A stretch of 30,963 bases of DNA, from assembly GCF_001280015.1 (NCBI RefSeq), contig NZ_LGDV01000230.1:1-30963 (forward strand). The letters run 5' to 3'. This DNA is from Streptomyces sp. MMG1121 (lineage in GTDB: Bacteria; Actinomycetota; Actinomycetes; Streptomycetales; Streptomycetaceae). The number at the start of each line of letters is the position of its first letter. Positions within the stretch are counted from its first letter, which is position 1. The position numbers were made by a program, and so were the translations under genes. Of this stretch, positions 21,708 through 29,520 are shown in pieces. Under the pieces are notes generated by a model. It saw nothing but the letters and a program-made list of their open reading frames with translations. It ran no database searches and was not told the DNA's origin.

Positions 21708-22211
21708 GTGAGCGGTCAGCCCGAACAGGTGCACGGCCCTGTGCCTGTGCAGTACCACCAGTTCCGCATCAGCGACGAAGCTGGCCCTGCCGGGCCCGAC
21801 CTGCCCAGCAACAGCAATGGCCTGGTGGCAGTCCAGGACGGCGTGGTCGCCGTTCTCACCGGGATTCACACCGGCGATGTCGACGTCACCGTCGCCCTCC
21901 ACTCCGAAGCCCCCGGACCCGGTGACGGGGCCTGGGAGGAGATCGTGGAGGTCTCGCTGCACTCAGCCGCGGGCGACCTGGTGATCCGCGGACTCATGTC
22001 CGACCTCGAAGAGGAACTCCCGACGCTCTCTTTCAACGGGCCGGGCGTCTACCGACTACGGATCCACGCCCGTGGCCGCGACAGCGCTATCGATGACGCA
22101 CCAGATGAGATCACCGAGTGGTACCTCATCCAGGTCTGGGCCGCCCCGTTCGGGGACGTTGCAGTACTCAGACAGACGGACGCATACGGATTGTCAGTCC
22201 GCGCCGAGTAG
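21708..22211 (+). CDS. ComJ/Nin-like protein, candidate inhibitor of the DNase
   Basis: A 167-aa soluble protein with no signal peptide, starting GTG at 21708. VPVQYHQFRISDEAGP, NGLVAVQDGVVAVLTG and VDVTVALHSEAP, WEEIVEVSLHSAAGDLVIRG, GPGVYRLRIHARG and WYLIQVWAAP follow the order of Bacillus ComJ (Nin), the protein that binds and inhibits the NucA nuclease. The resemblance is by eye, from remembered ComJ features. Position straight behind a NucA/NucB-family DNase gene supports an inhibitor or immunity role. The same family recurs at 26421 and as a fragment at 23271. A terminator follows at 22226. Confidence 0.65.
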   Translation: MSGQPEQVHGPVPVQYHQFRISDEAGPAGPDLPSNSNGLVAVQDGVVAVLTGIHTGDVDVTVALHSEAPGPGDGAWEEIVEVSLHSAAGDLVIRGLMSDLEEELPTLSFNGPGVYRLRIHARGRDSAIDDAPDEITEWYLIQVWAAPFGDVAVLRQTDAYGLSVRAE

Positions 22212-22225
22212 AACTCGGCCGGCGT

Positions 22226-22260
22226 GTGGCCCGCAGGCGAACACCACGTCGGCGGGCCAC
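22226..22260 (+). terminator. Stem-loop after the ComJ-like gene
   Basis: GTGGCCCGC (22226-22234) pairs with GCGGGCCAC (22252-22260) across a 17-nt loop, with two G-U pairs possible beyond it. It starts 14 bp after the stop codon and closes the DNase/inhibitor operon. Confidence 0.7.
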
Positions 22261-22326
22261 GTTCCGCTCCAGAGTGACTGTCACACGCAGTCGCGCCTGA
22301 ACGGAGAGTGACGAGAAGGGGCATCG

Positions 22327-23124
22327 GTGGCTATGCCGCTACAGCCTCCGGACGGATGCTTTCGCTCGCCGGCTCAAGGAACCTGTTTCATCCTGTCCCG
22401 GCCGGGTGAAATGGGCGGGCTCGTCTACGCCCGAAGGCGTGAACTTCGCTCGGTCCGGCGGAGGTTGAGCTGCTTCAAGCAGGCTCTACTGGTTCTGGCA
22501 CACCTGCGGAAGAACGAGACGTTGGCGCAGGTCGGTGCCGGGTTCGGAGTTTGCGAGGCCACCGCGTGGCGGTATCTGCACGAGACCGTCGAGGTCCTCG
22601 CCTCGTGGGAGCCGGGACTGCACGAGGCCCTCGTCGGTCTGGGCGAAGGCGACTTCGTCATCCTCGACGGCACGCTCATCCCCACCGACCGCATCAAGGC
22701 GGACGAGCCGTACTACTCGCAGAAACACAAGAAGCACGGTATGAACGTCCAGGTCATCGCACGTCCCGACGGCACACCGCTGTGGTTTTCACGGGCAACG
22801 CCGGGCCGAACCCACGACCTGACCGCAGCCCGCGCCCACGGCATCGTCCAGGCCTGCCTCACCCGCCAGATCCTCGTCTTGGCCGACCGCGCCTACCAGG
22901 GCGTCGGCGCCACTGTCCGCACCCCGTACTACGGCCTCCGCGACCTGCCCGAGCGCTACCAGGAGTACAACCGCGACCACGCCGGCCTACGCGCTCCCGG
23001 CGAACGCGCCTTCGCCCGCCTCAAGTCCTGGCGACTGCTACGGCGAGCGCGCTGCTCAACCAACCGCATCGGCAGGACTGTGGCAGCCGTGCACACCCTC
23101 TTGACCTGCCAATACTCAGGATGA
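22327..23124 (+). CDS. IS5-family transposase with a DDE_Tnp_4-type domain
   Basis: A 265-aa transposase different from the one at 3 kb. The N-terminal HTH reads ALLVLAHLRKNETLAQVGAG, FGVCEATAWRYLHETVEVL. Catalytic residues are Asp in VILDGTLIPTDR, Asp in LVLADRAYQGVG and Glu in APGERAFARLKSWRLL. The first 30 residues do not resemble the family, whose members usually begin with YRRHR/RRRxL-type helices, so the true start may be further in (near GLVYARRREL) or the 5' end may be altered. I could not identify inverted repeats, so element limits are open. It separates the DNase operon from the recombinase remnant. Confidence 0.75.
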   Translation: MAMPLQPPDGCFRSPAQGTCFILSRPGEMGGLVYARRRELRSVRRRLSCFKQALLVLAHLRKNETLAQVGAGFGVCEATAWRYLHETVEVLASWEPGLHEALVGLGEGDFVILDGTLIPTDRIKADEPYYSQKHKKHGMNVQVIARPDGTPLWFSRATPGRTHDLTAARAHGIVQACLTRQILVLADRAYQGVGATVRTPYYGLRDLPERYQEYNRDHAGLRAPGERAFARLKSWRLLRRARCSTNRIGRTVAAVHTLLTCQYSG

Positions 23125-23270
23125 AAGAGGGTCAAGGACAGTGTTATTCACCGGCCGGGGCCCCCGACGCTGGTGCGGGGGAGCTATCGGGTCGCGACGG
23201 TCCGTGGTCGGCCTCGGGGACGAGAGTTCCAGGATTTGCTGTCCGGAGTTTCGGCCACACCGCCTCCGTG

Positions 23271-23322
23271 ATGGTGCCGGTATCGGTGTCGGTGTCGGTG
23301 TCGGTGAGGATGTGCGCCGTGC
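23271..23322 (-). pseudogene. Fragment of a ComJ-like gene
   Basis: Read on the minus strand this segment encodes GTAHILTDTDTDTDTGTIT, closely matching DTAHILTDTDTGPVTIT of the ComJ-like gene at 26421 (positions about 26548-26595), also at the DNA level. It differs by 12 extra bases made of a repeated hexamer (ACCGAC type). On one side it abuts the recombinase remnant; on the other the similarity ends near 23271. It shows that another copy of this gene family was broken here. Confidence 0.55.
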
Positions 23323-24252
23323 CACTACGACCAGGCGCTGAGGGTCCCGGAACGGGTCCACCAGCTCCTGCAGGACCGCCAGCGCAAGACCCTCGCCTTG
23401 TTCGAGACCCGGAACAACCGGCCACCCACCGTCGAGGAACGGGCCCAGATGGCGCTGTTCCCGACGAACCAGCGCAACCGCAACGGACGCACGCCGCTGT
23501 CCTATAACTGGTTCCACAAGGGCTTCAAACCGTGGATCGACGAACTCGACATCGGCCGGTGGGTCCCTCACCAGGCCCGGCACAGTCTGGCCACCAGCCT
23601 GCTGCGGGCCGGGGCGAGCCTGACCCACGTCCGCCGCTACCTCGGCCACGTCTCCGCGCGGATGGCCGAGCAATACATCCACCTGACCCAGTCCGACCTG
23701 GAGGACGTCCTCCAGCACGTCTGGGTCACCGGCCCCGGCACCGCCAACCCCGGCGAACTCCTCACCGAGCCGACGACCCCGCTCACCCGCGAGCAGGCCC
23801 AGTCCCTCGCGATCGACCTGTCCCGCCGCAGCACACCTGCCGAGGGCGGGTTCTGCACCTTCCAGCCCGTCGTCGACGGCGGCGCCTGCCCCTGGAACCT
23901 CGACTGCCACAACTGCGACAAGTTCGTCCTGTCCGGCGCCGACCTCCTCTACTGGCGGCGCAAACGCGAGCAGTGGCGGCTGCTGGCCGAGGGCGCCCCC
24001 GACGACTACCTCCACCGCTACTTCGAGCCGACCGCCCGCGCCATCGACGGCCCGGAGAAGGCCCTGGCCGGCCTCGGCCTTCTCGACGACGCCCTCGCCC
24101 TGGATCTGCGCAAACCCCAGGACTACTTCCACCGCGTGTGGTCCACGGCGTTCCGCGCCGCCGACCTCGCTCACGCGGGCGGCGCAGAGCCAGACGAGTA
24201 CAGCGATACGTGCACAGCCGAGGACACCGACCCCGAACAGGACGTCGCATGA
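23323..24252 (+). pseudogene. 5'-truncated tyrosine recombinase
   Basis: The frame enters from the junction with the ComJ-like fragment as HYDQALRVPERVHQLLQD and has no proper start; a TTG at 23398 is the first possible one. The rest is a recombinase C-terminus with His and Arg in HQARHSLATSLLRAG, His in RRYLGHVSARM and Tyr in EQYIHLTQSDLEDV. A tail of about 180 residues with Cys pairs (CPWNLDCHNCDKF) follows. The N-terminal domain and the first catalytic Arg and Lys are missing, so it is inactive. Its stop overlaps the DUF6262 start (ATGA). The arrangement matches Tn554-like recombinase operons. Confidence 0.75.
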
Positions 24253-24830
24253 ACAGCGTCCCCGAACCCCGCACTGCCGCTGCTCTGGCGGCCCGACGCA
24301 GCAAGACCGAAACGGCCCTCCTACGGGTCCGTGAGTCCATCGCCCGGCTCCAACGGGAGAAGGCCCAGGTCAGCGTCGCCGCTGTCGCCCGGCGGGCGAA
24401 CGTCTCACGCACCTTCCTCTATGCCAACCCCGAGGCCCGGGCCGCCATCGCCATGGCGATGACCGAGGCAGGTGATCGCCGGACCCGGATGCTCGTCGAA
24501 CAGGACGACGAGCGCGAGGCGACCTGGCGCGAGCGCGCGCTGAACGCCGAGGACGCGCTCAAGGCCGCCCAGGCCGAGATCCTCGCCCAGCGCACCCGAA
24601 TCGGTGAACTCCTCGGCCAGATCAGGGACTTGCAAGCCGAGTGGACCGAAGAGGCCGTCCAGCGGATCACCACGGAGAACACCACCCTCAAGCAAAGGGT
24701 CCGCCAGCTGACCGCCGACAACCGCACCCTCGACGAGCGGTTCAAAGCCGCCCGATCCAACCTCCGCTTCCAGGACCGACGGGTCGCCGACCTCGAAGCC
24801 CGCCTCACCGGGCCGGAACCACCAGCCTGA
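24249..24830 (+). CDS. DUF6262-family protein (TnpC-like transposition factor)
   Basis: A 193-aa protein. Residues 40-65 form an HTH-like segment (VSVAAVARRANVSRTFLYAN), followed by a long coiled coil from about residue 70 to 190 (ALNAEDALKAAQAEILAQR, ITTENTTLKQRVRQLTADN). DUF6262 proteins sit behind tyrosine recombinases in Tn554-like elements and are thought to correspond to TnpC, which affects efficiency and orientation of transposition. Here the gene is intact and translationally coupled to a broken recombinase, so it is an orphan of a decayed element. A strong terminator follows. Confidence 0.82.
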   Translation: MNSVPEPRTAAALAARRSKTETALLRVRESIARLQREKAQVSVAAVARRANVSRTFLYANPEARAAIAMAMTEAGDRRTRMLVEQDDEREATWRERALNAEDALKAAQAEILAQRTRIGELLGQIRDLQAEWTEEAVQRITTENTTLKQRVRQLTADNRTLDERFKAARSNLRFQDRRVADLEARLTGPEPPA

Positions 24831-24850
24831 TCACATCCCGCCGGCATCTC

Positions 24851-24883
24851 ATGGCCCGTCCACCGTCCCGGTGGACGGGCCAT
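24851..24883 (+). terminator. 14-bp perfect stem-loop after the DUF6262 gene
   Basis: ATGGCCCGTCCACC (24851-24864) and GGTGGACGGGCCAT (24870-24883) are exact inverted repeats with a 5-nt loop, 20 bp after the stop codon. Confidence 0.85.
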
Positions 24884-24984
24884 CCCACTGATTCCGGAAG
24901 TGAGTGTTTGGCCCCACCTGCGGCCTTTCGGCGGGAGGCCAGATGTGCTCCTGCCGCCCTCGCCGACGGCGGGGCAGACATCCT

Positions 24985-25350
24985 TCAACTGGCCAAAGTG
25001 CCTTGGTGAAAGTACAGGCGCCAGCCCGTCTCCGTCAGGCGCCACAAGGAGCTCCGCCATGCCCGGCGCCCCTGATTGTCGGCGAAGTACGTCAGGTGAA
25101 CGATCCCCGGAGCCAGGACGGTCGCGGACATCTTGCTGACCTTGACCGGCGACTCCGAGGACACTGTTCCCCCACTCGTCACCGTGAGGATCGACTCCAC
25201 GTCCCACCAGCGACCAGACGCTCCGATCTCGGTGAACTCCGGATCCAGAAGCTCCAAAACGAGGGCTGGAGAAGCACGCACCTCAGGATCCAGAAGCCGC
25301 AACTCCCCATCAATGGCCGCTTGCACTGCCCGCTCACTCTCGTCCGTCAT
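24985..25350 (-). CDS. SnoaL-like / DUF4440 protein
   Basis: A 121-aa protein with the NTF2-like cone fold pattern of DUF4440. An N-terminal helix (ESERAVQAAIDGELRLLDPE) is followed by LVLELLDPEFTEIGASGRWW, then strands SATVLAPGIVHLTYFADNQ and RSSLWRLTETGWRLYFHQGT. The pocket-forming residues are typical, but the substrate is unknown; members range from stress proteins to polyketide enzymes. ATG at 25350. It stands alone between the recombinase remnant and the IS481-type fragment and appears complete. Confidence 0.85.
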   Translation of the reverse strand: MTDESERAVQAAIDGELRLLDPEVRASPALVLELLDPEFTEIGASGRWWDVESILTVTSGGTVSSESPVKVSKMSATVLAPGIVHLTYFADNQGRRAWRSSLWRLTETGWRLYFHQGTLAS

Positions 25351-25536
25351 GCACGGACCCTACGAACACCCGGCCCCCGGACACAGCGAATATCTGGCCC
25401 GGAGTGATCAACAACAGTCCGGGGTCGAGGTCCGCAGGGTCGAGTTACAGCGAGGACCCCATCCCATCGTCACGAACATGTAGTCTATGAATCGCCGCAG
25501 TTCAGAGCCAGTTCACGAGCTCCTGCGGTCGGTAAA

Positions 25537-25623
25537 GTGCGCAACTACCATCGCCCCCACGGCGGCCTCGGCGGCCAGACACCCTACGAACGCCTCAAGC
25601 AGAAGACCACGACTCAGGCGTAA
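25537..25623 (+). pseudogene. C-terminal fragment of an IS481-type transposase
   Basis: The frame encodes RNYHRPHGGLGGQTPYERL and a short Lys/Thr-rich tail before the stop at 25623. The YN-RPH-LGG-TP-ERL ending is the signature C-terminus of IS481/IS3-type integrase-core transposases. Only 28 residues survive and no upstream part is present, so it marks a former insertion. Confidence 0.7.
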
Positions 25624-25799
25624 TCGATCTTCGTCAGTGGCACATCCCCCAACCACCGCGCCTTCGTGGCCGCCGAGGACGACACCACGCCCTGAGCTGG
25701 TCGAACTCGCGCCGACGACGCCAAGCGGTCGCCCGCCGCTGTCACTATCTGCGGCGCTGTCGCACGTTCGAGGCGCGGCCTGCCGAAGGCCACCCCTGA

Positions 25800-26348
25800 C
25801 CACTCCGCGGCCTGCCGTGGCCGTCGGCGGCGGCCGTCGGGCTGGGCCTGCTCGACGCGCTGGGCCTGTACGACGTCGTGCGCGAGCGGCTCCAGGCGGG
25901 CGGGCAACTCCACCCCACGCAGCACCAGGACGTGACCGACGCCCTGCTGGCCGGCCGACGCGAGCCGCTGTGGGAGCCGGGCGGCAAGCGGGAGAAGAAG
26001 GTGCAGGTGTTCCCCGACCAGTTCGCCACCTGGTTCGGGATGGAACTGGCGACCGGCGGGCGCGCGGCAGGGCTGTTGTTCCCCCGGATCGAGCCCTCCG
26101 CCGTCCCGGCCGTGGTCGACGGCGACCGGGCCCTCGACGAGGACGACTTCATGAGCGGCGCCACCGAGGACCGCTACCCGGACCACTTCGGCCTCGCCCC
26201 CGGCATCAACGGCGGCGGCGACCTCGCCCGTGCCGCCGTCGCCGACCGGCTCGCCGCGCTCCCGCACCATCAGGTCGTCCTTGGCCACGACGTCCAGGCC
26301 AACGCGGACTTCCTCGCCAAGCTCGTCGGCCACCTCGTCATCGCCTGA
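25800..26348 (+). pseudogene. C-terminal remnant of an unknown protein
   Basis: An in-frame stretch of about 182 residues begins after a TGA at 25797 without a convincing start; a GTG at 25878 is the first candidate. It reads AVGLGLLDALGLYDVVRERL, HPTQHQDVTDALLAGRREP, QVFPDQFATWFGMELATGG, LDEDDFMSGATEDRYPDHF and HHQVVLGHDVQANADFLAKL. Composition and codon use look like a real gene that lost its 5' end, probably in the rearrangement that left the IS481-type fragment just upstream. I do not recognise the family. A terminator follows 23 bp later. Confidence 0.5.
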
Positions 26349-26371
26349 CAGGCTGAGCCGTACGGCAACAT

Positions 26372-26401
26372 GGGGCACCCCTGCGAGCCGGGGGGTGCCC
26401 C
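26372..26401 (+). terminator. 10-bp stem-loop after the unknown remnant
   Basis: GGGGCACCCC (26372-26381) pairs with GGGGTGCCCC (26392-26401) over a 10-nt loop. It lies between the remnant gene and the ComJ-like gene at 26421, close to that gene's ribosome binding site, so an effect on that gene is also possible. Confidence 0.7.
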
Positions 26402-26420
26402 TCTGCGTGAGGAAACCACG

Positions 26421-26975
26421 ATGATCATCGCTGAGACCGTCCTGACGCCGGAGACCGGCGAGTACGGCTACCTCCTCGCACTCGGAGAGGACTACGAATG
26501 GCCGCCCGAGTGGCCGTACGGCTGGCGGTGCGGGCCTATCGGGAGCGACACGGCGCACATCCTCACCGACACCGATACCGGCCCCGTCACCATCACCGTC
26601 CAGATGCACGATGAGCCGCCCCCACTCGAGACCGGCCCAGCCTGGGGGCCTGCGGAAGAGATGAGCCTGCACGCCAGTGAGGACACCCCCGTCATCTACA
26701 TCCTCGGCAGCGGCGACTTCGAAGAAGCCGAACCCGAAGACGGCCCGCTCCAGCTGCCTGCCGACCACATGCCCGTGTGGATCCGGATGCGCCTGTACTG
26801 CCACACCACAGACCCCGAGCCCGGCATCGGCGACCGCGGCGAACGCCACCTGATCCAACTCTGGGCCGCCCCCCAGCAGCCGCCGGTACACCCGGAACTG
26901 ACCGAGTCCGACCTCACCCAGCGCCGCGCCTACAAGGAGGAATTCGACCAGAGCGCCGTCACCTGGCAGCAGTAG
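26421..26975 (+). CDS. ComJ-like protein, orphan paralogue
   Basis: A 184-aa acidic soluble protein starting at ATG 26421 behind GAGGAAAC. It shares with the protein at 21708 the order TAHILTDTDTGPVTITVQMHD (compare GIHTGDVDVTVALHS), WGPAEEMSLHASEDTPVIYI (compare WEEIVEVSLHSAAGDLVIRG), VWIRMRLYCHTTD and HLIQLWAAP (compare YLIQVWAAP). It also has an N-terminal extension with WPPEWPYGWRCGP. No nuclease gene lies directly upstream, only the remnant at 25800-26348. It may be an orphan immunity protein, kept against nucleases of relatives, or it may act on another enzyme. The family link is by eye. Confidence 0.65.
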   Translation: MIIAETVLTPETGEYGYLLALGEDYEWPPEWPYGWRCGPIGSDTAHILTDTDTGPVTITVQMHDEPPPLETGPAWGPAEEMSLHASEDTPVIYILGSGDFEEAEPEDGPLQLPADHMPVWIRMRLYCHTTDPEPGIGDRGERHLIQLWAAPQQPPVHPELTESDLTQRRAYKEEFDQSAVTWQQ

Positions 26976-27285
26976 CGCGGCCCCGACCACGCTGCCGCGA
27001 GCCCCGACCATCAGCACTTCCTGGACCGCGAGTGCGGTTTCGTCATTGGCGGCCGGTATCTCCACCTCGGCAGTCGGGTGGTGCTGGCCGGGCCGCTTGG
27101 CCGTGGCGGCGTTCGGCCTCCTGTCGTTCCACCTGTGCGATCTTCTCCCGGACCCGGTCGAGGGTGTAGGTGAGCCCATCTCGTACTGGAGGGCCGGCCG
27201 ACCACTGATCGCGGCTGCTGTGGCAGCGGGTGTCTGTGTCGCAGTACAGGTGTGGGGACTCAGACACCCGCGGCCGGCGGGAGGG
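26976..27285. other. Intergenic region with a long inverted repeat
   Basis: GCGGGTGTCTG (27226-27236) and CAGACACCCGC (27261-27271) make an 11-bp stem with a 24-nt loop just beyond the end of the minus-strand gene at 27286, a likely terminator for it. A minus-strand frame at 27043-27267 (with GLTYTLDRVREKIAQVERQE) looks like a fragment of a DUF6233-like protein but has no ribosome binding site, so I do not call it a gene. Confidence 0.45.
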
Positions 27286-27567
27286 TCAGGTGGCTGTGGC
27301 GGCTCCGCCTTGTCGGATGCGGTCGAGCAGGCGGTGGTGGTAGGCGGCGAGGCCGCTGTCCGGGACGGGGGCGGGGCTGCCGGTGAGGGTGTACCACTCG
27401 TCGGCGCCGGTGTACTGGACGCTGACGTGGGCGGTGCGCCTGTCACGGCCGAGGGTGGTGCGGAGGGTGAGGTCGCCGGTGATGACGCCGACGTCGGCGG
27501 TCATGACGCCGCCGGGTCCGGCTGTGACGTCGTCCTGGTACGAGGCGGTGTCCGGGGTGGGGGTCAT
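27286..27567 (-). CDS. 93-aa protein coupled to HNH nuclease 3, candidate immunity partner
   Basis: The ATG at 27567 overlaps the stop of the HNH nuclease gene (ATGA), so translation is coupled. The protein reads TASYQDDVTAGPGGVMTADV, ITGDLTLRTTLGRDRRTAHV, SVQYTGADEWYTLTGSPAPV and ends in a helix LAAYHHRLLDRIRQGG. It has no signal peptide or membrane segment. The mixed strand/helix pattern fits a small folded domain. Cytoplasmic location and coupling to an exported nuclease suggest an inhibitor that protects the producer before export, but this is inference; no family is recognised. HNH copies 1 and 2 lack such a partner. Confidence 0.65.
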   Translation of the reverse strand: MTPTPDTASYQDDVTAGPGGVMTADVGVITGDLTLRTTLGRDRRTAHVSVQYTGADEWYTLTGSPAPVPDSGLAAYHHRLLDRIRQGGAATAT

Positions 27568-28253
27568 GCGTCGCAGGTGTCCAGCATCTCGTCGAGCTTG
27601 TTCTTCTCCGGCTCGGTGATGTTCAGGCGGTACACGTACTTCACGTGGGTCCAGGCGCGGGCGTAGGTGCACCAGTAGGAGCGCAGTGGCGGGGCCCACT
27701 GGTCGGGGGACTGGTCGCCCTTTTGCCGGTTGCTGGAGGCGGAGACGGCCACCAGTTGCGGGTCGGTCAGGTCGTTTGCGAACTTGCGGCGCATGGCGGT
27801 GTCCCATTCGTCGGCTCCGGAGCGCCATCCGTTGGCGAGGGGGACGACGTGGTCGATGTCGAGCTGGCCGGATGCGGTGAAGGTCTTGCCGTCGTAGGGG
27901 CTGGTCCAGGTGCCGGCCACGGCGCGGCACTGTTCGTCCTGGACGACGTCCTTGCCGTCCCGCTTCAGGACGACTTCGCGGGTGTCGCAGGTGCCGTACT
28001 GGATGATCCAGTGCGGGAACTTCGACCGTGAGTAGCCGGTCATCGGGTGCGGGGCGGCGACGTTCAGCTCGCCGAGTTCCTTGCGGACGGTCTCGGCGGG
28101 CGGCGGCTCGGGAAGGTCCCGGCGGGCCGTGGTGGGGTCTGCCGCGTGGTGGGCGGGCCCGGGGGTGGCGGCGGCGGGAGCAGCGATGGCGGGGGCGAGC
28201 AGTGCCGTGGCGGCTGCGGTGATCAGGGCGAGCTTCGCGTGGATCGGGCGCAT
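27564..28253 (-). CDS. Secreted HNH endonuclease, third and divergent copy
   Basis: A 229-aa exported nuclease of the same family as those at 1069 and 29695, but clearly diverged. The signal peptide starts MRPIHAKLALITAAATALLA with cleavage near AAPAAA. The core motifs are DIDHVVPLANGWRSGADEW (about residues 138-156), FANDLTDPQLVAVSASSN and RQKGDQSPDQW, followed by YWCTYARAWTHVKYVYRL. Four Cys match the other copies. The ATG at 28253 has AGGAGAGATG upstream; a longer frame from 28388 lacks a signal peptide at its start. It is the first gene of a two-gene operon with the 93-aa partner. Confidence 0.88.
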   Translation of the reverse strand: MRPIHAKLALITAAATALLAPAIAAPAAATPGPAHHAADPTTARRDLPEPPPAETVRKELGELNVAAPHPMTGYSRSKFPHWIIQYGTCDTREVVLKRDGKDVVQDEQCRAVAGTWTSPYDGKTFTASGQLDIDHVVPLANGWRSGADEWDTAMRRKFANDLTDPQLVAVSASSNRQKGDQSPDQWAPPLRSYWCTYARAWTHVKYVYRLNITEPEKNKLDEMLDTCDA

Positions 28254-28870
28254 GCGTTCATCTCTCCTGGCCAGTAGGGGAGTTGGAGACCTATGAGAGA
28301 TAGCGGGCGTCAGGCTCCCGGTGTCGGCACGGCCGGGCGGTATCACTCGAATGGCAGGCGGCAATTCACCGGAGAAACGAACCGGCACGGGTGGTCGCGG
28401 GGGCTGTGCCGGGGTGTTGCCGGGGGTGCAGGCGAAGAGCGTGAACCCGGTGGGGGCTGTCGAGTCGGCCCGAGGGGGGAGGACGGAGCATCGGCCGTCG
28501 TGCCGGGGGCCGGGTACTTGCCTGTCCGGCGGAGCTGTTGTTACTCACTTTCGGGTGAATGCCGTCATGGTGCCGGGGTGGCGGGTGCTGGCGAATGGTT
28601 GCCTGAGGCCCGTATTTCTGCGGGGTGTGTGCCCAACGGGCCGTCAATCTGGTGCATTCAACGCATAAATGGTTATTACATCTGAGAGTTACGGGAACTT
28701 GTTGGATCAGTAATACTCTTCGCGATTCCCTCACGGTGTGGAGGAGCGGCGTGGAGGGTGTGGGTGTGCGGCCGACCGGCCGCCATCCGCACAACGCACC
28801 CCGCCCAGGCCCGCGGCGTTACGACGTCGCGGCGGGCCGGGGTGTGGGCACTCTTGTGGAGGGGGACTTC
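28254..28870. other. Divergent intergenic region of about 600 bp
   Basis: It separates HNH nuclease 3 from the lamin-tail gene and must hold promoters for both. The segment around 28,660-28,730 is noticeably AT-richer than the surroundings (GGTTATTACATCTGAGAG, GGATCAGTAATACTC) and is the likeliest promoter zone for the lamin-tail gene. I could not fix a sigma-factor consensus. The plus-strand frames here show no family signature or proper start. Confidence 0.4.
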
Positions 28871-29347
28871 GTGTCCGTTTCTTCTTCCGTCCGTCGTATG
28901 ACCGCCGTCGGCGCGATCGCCGCCGCCGTTGTCGGCGCGGTCGCGCTGCCGGCCGCGGCCGCCCAGCAGCCGGCCCACCTGGCCCGGGCGTCGGTCTACA
29001 TCAGCAAGGTCCAGTACGACTCCCCGGGACGGGACGACCGTTCGAACCGCTCGCTGAACGCCGAGTGGGTGGACGTCACCAACAGCACCCGCAAGGCCGT
29101 GAACCTCGACCGCTGGACCCTGCGGGACGACTCCGGGCACACCTACACCTTCCGCCACTTCAGCCTCGCTCCCCGCGCAACCGTCCGTGTGCACACCGGC
29201 ATCGGCCGGAACACCCGCTCGGACCTCTACCAGGACCAGCGGAACTACGTGTGGAACAACAACGGTGACACCGCGACCCTGCGCACCGACCGCGGCCGCG
29301 TCGACGACGCGGTCTCCTGGGGCCGCGACCGCGGCCACCGTCACTGA
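28871..29347 (+). CDS. Secreted lamin-tail-domain protein
   Basis: A 158-aa exported protein with GTG start at 28871 behind GGAGGGGG. Residues 1-36 are the signal peptide (SVSSSVRRMTAVGAIAAAVV, cleavage near PAAAA). The rest is a lamin tail domain (LTD): VYISKVQYDSPGRDDRS, LNAEWVDVTNSTRKAVNLDR, WTLRDDSGHTYTFRHFSLAP, VRVHTGIGRNTRSDLYQ and VWNNNGDTATLRTDRG, an Ig-like fold. LTDs often accompany secreted nucleases or phosphatases and may bind DNA, polysaccharide or wall components. Here the gene sits between two secreted HNH nuclease loci, which fits an extracellular DNA context. It ends with a strong terminator. Confidence 0.85.
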   Translation: MSVSSSVRRMTAVGAIAAAVVGAVALPAAAAQQPAHLARASVYISKVQYDSPGRDDRSNRSLNAEWVDVTNSTRKAVNLDRWTLRDDSGHTYTFRHFSLAPRATVRVHTGIGRNTRSDLYQDQRNYVWNNNGDTATLRTDRGRVDDAVSWGRDRGHRH

Positions 29348-29397
29348 CCCGGACGCCGGCGGGTAGGTGACGCCTGCCGGTGAAGGGACGCTGTACT

Positions 29398-29430
29398 GGC
29401 GGGCCATTCCTGGTGCGAGGGTGGCCCGCC
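29398..29430 (+). terminator. Stem-loop after the lamin-tail gene
   Basis: GGCGGGCCA (29398-29406) pairs with TGGCCCGCC (29422-29430) around a 15-nt loop, 50 bp after the stop codon. Confidence 0.7.
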
Positions 29431-29520
29431 CCTTCGCGTGAACATGTCCGCCCGGGGGGCGCGGCTCGGTGTGTCGGTGCGAGCACAGCGGTCACCACGA
29501 TCCGGAGAGAGGACCGACCG

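Noticed and set aside
23281..23308. Tandem TCGGTG hexamers, considered as a repeat array or CRISPR-like feature
   Set aside because: Only four units of 6 bp occur and they encode the Thr-Asp repeat of the ComJ-like fragment; there are no spacers.
25614..27446. 610-codon minus-strand frame
   Set aside because: It covers the antisense of the ComJ-like gene and the unknown remnant and has low-complexity content.
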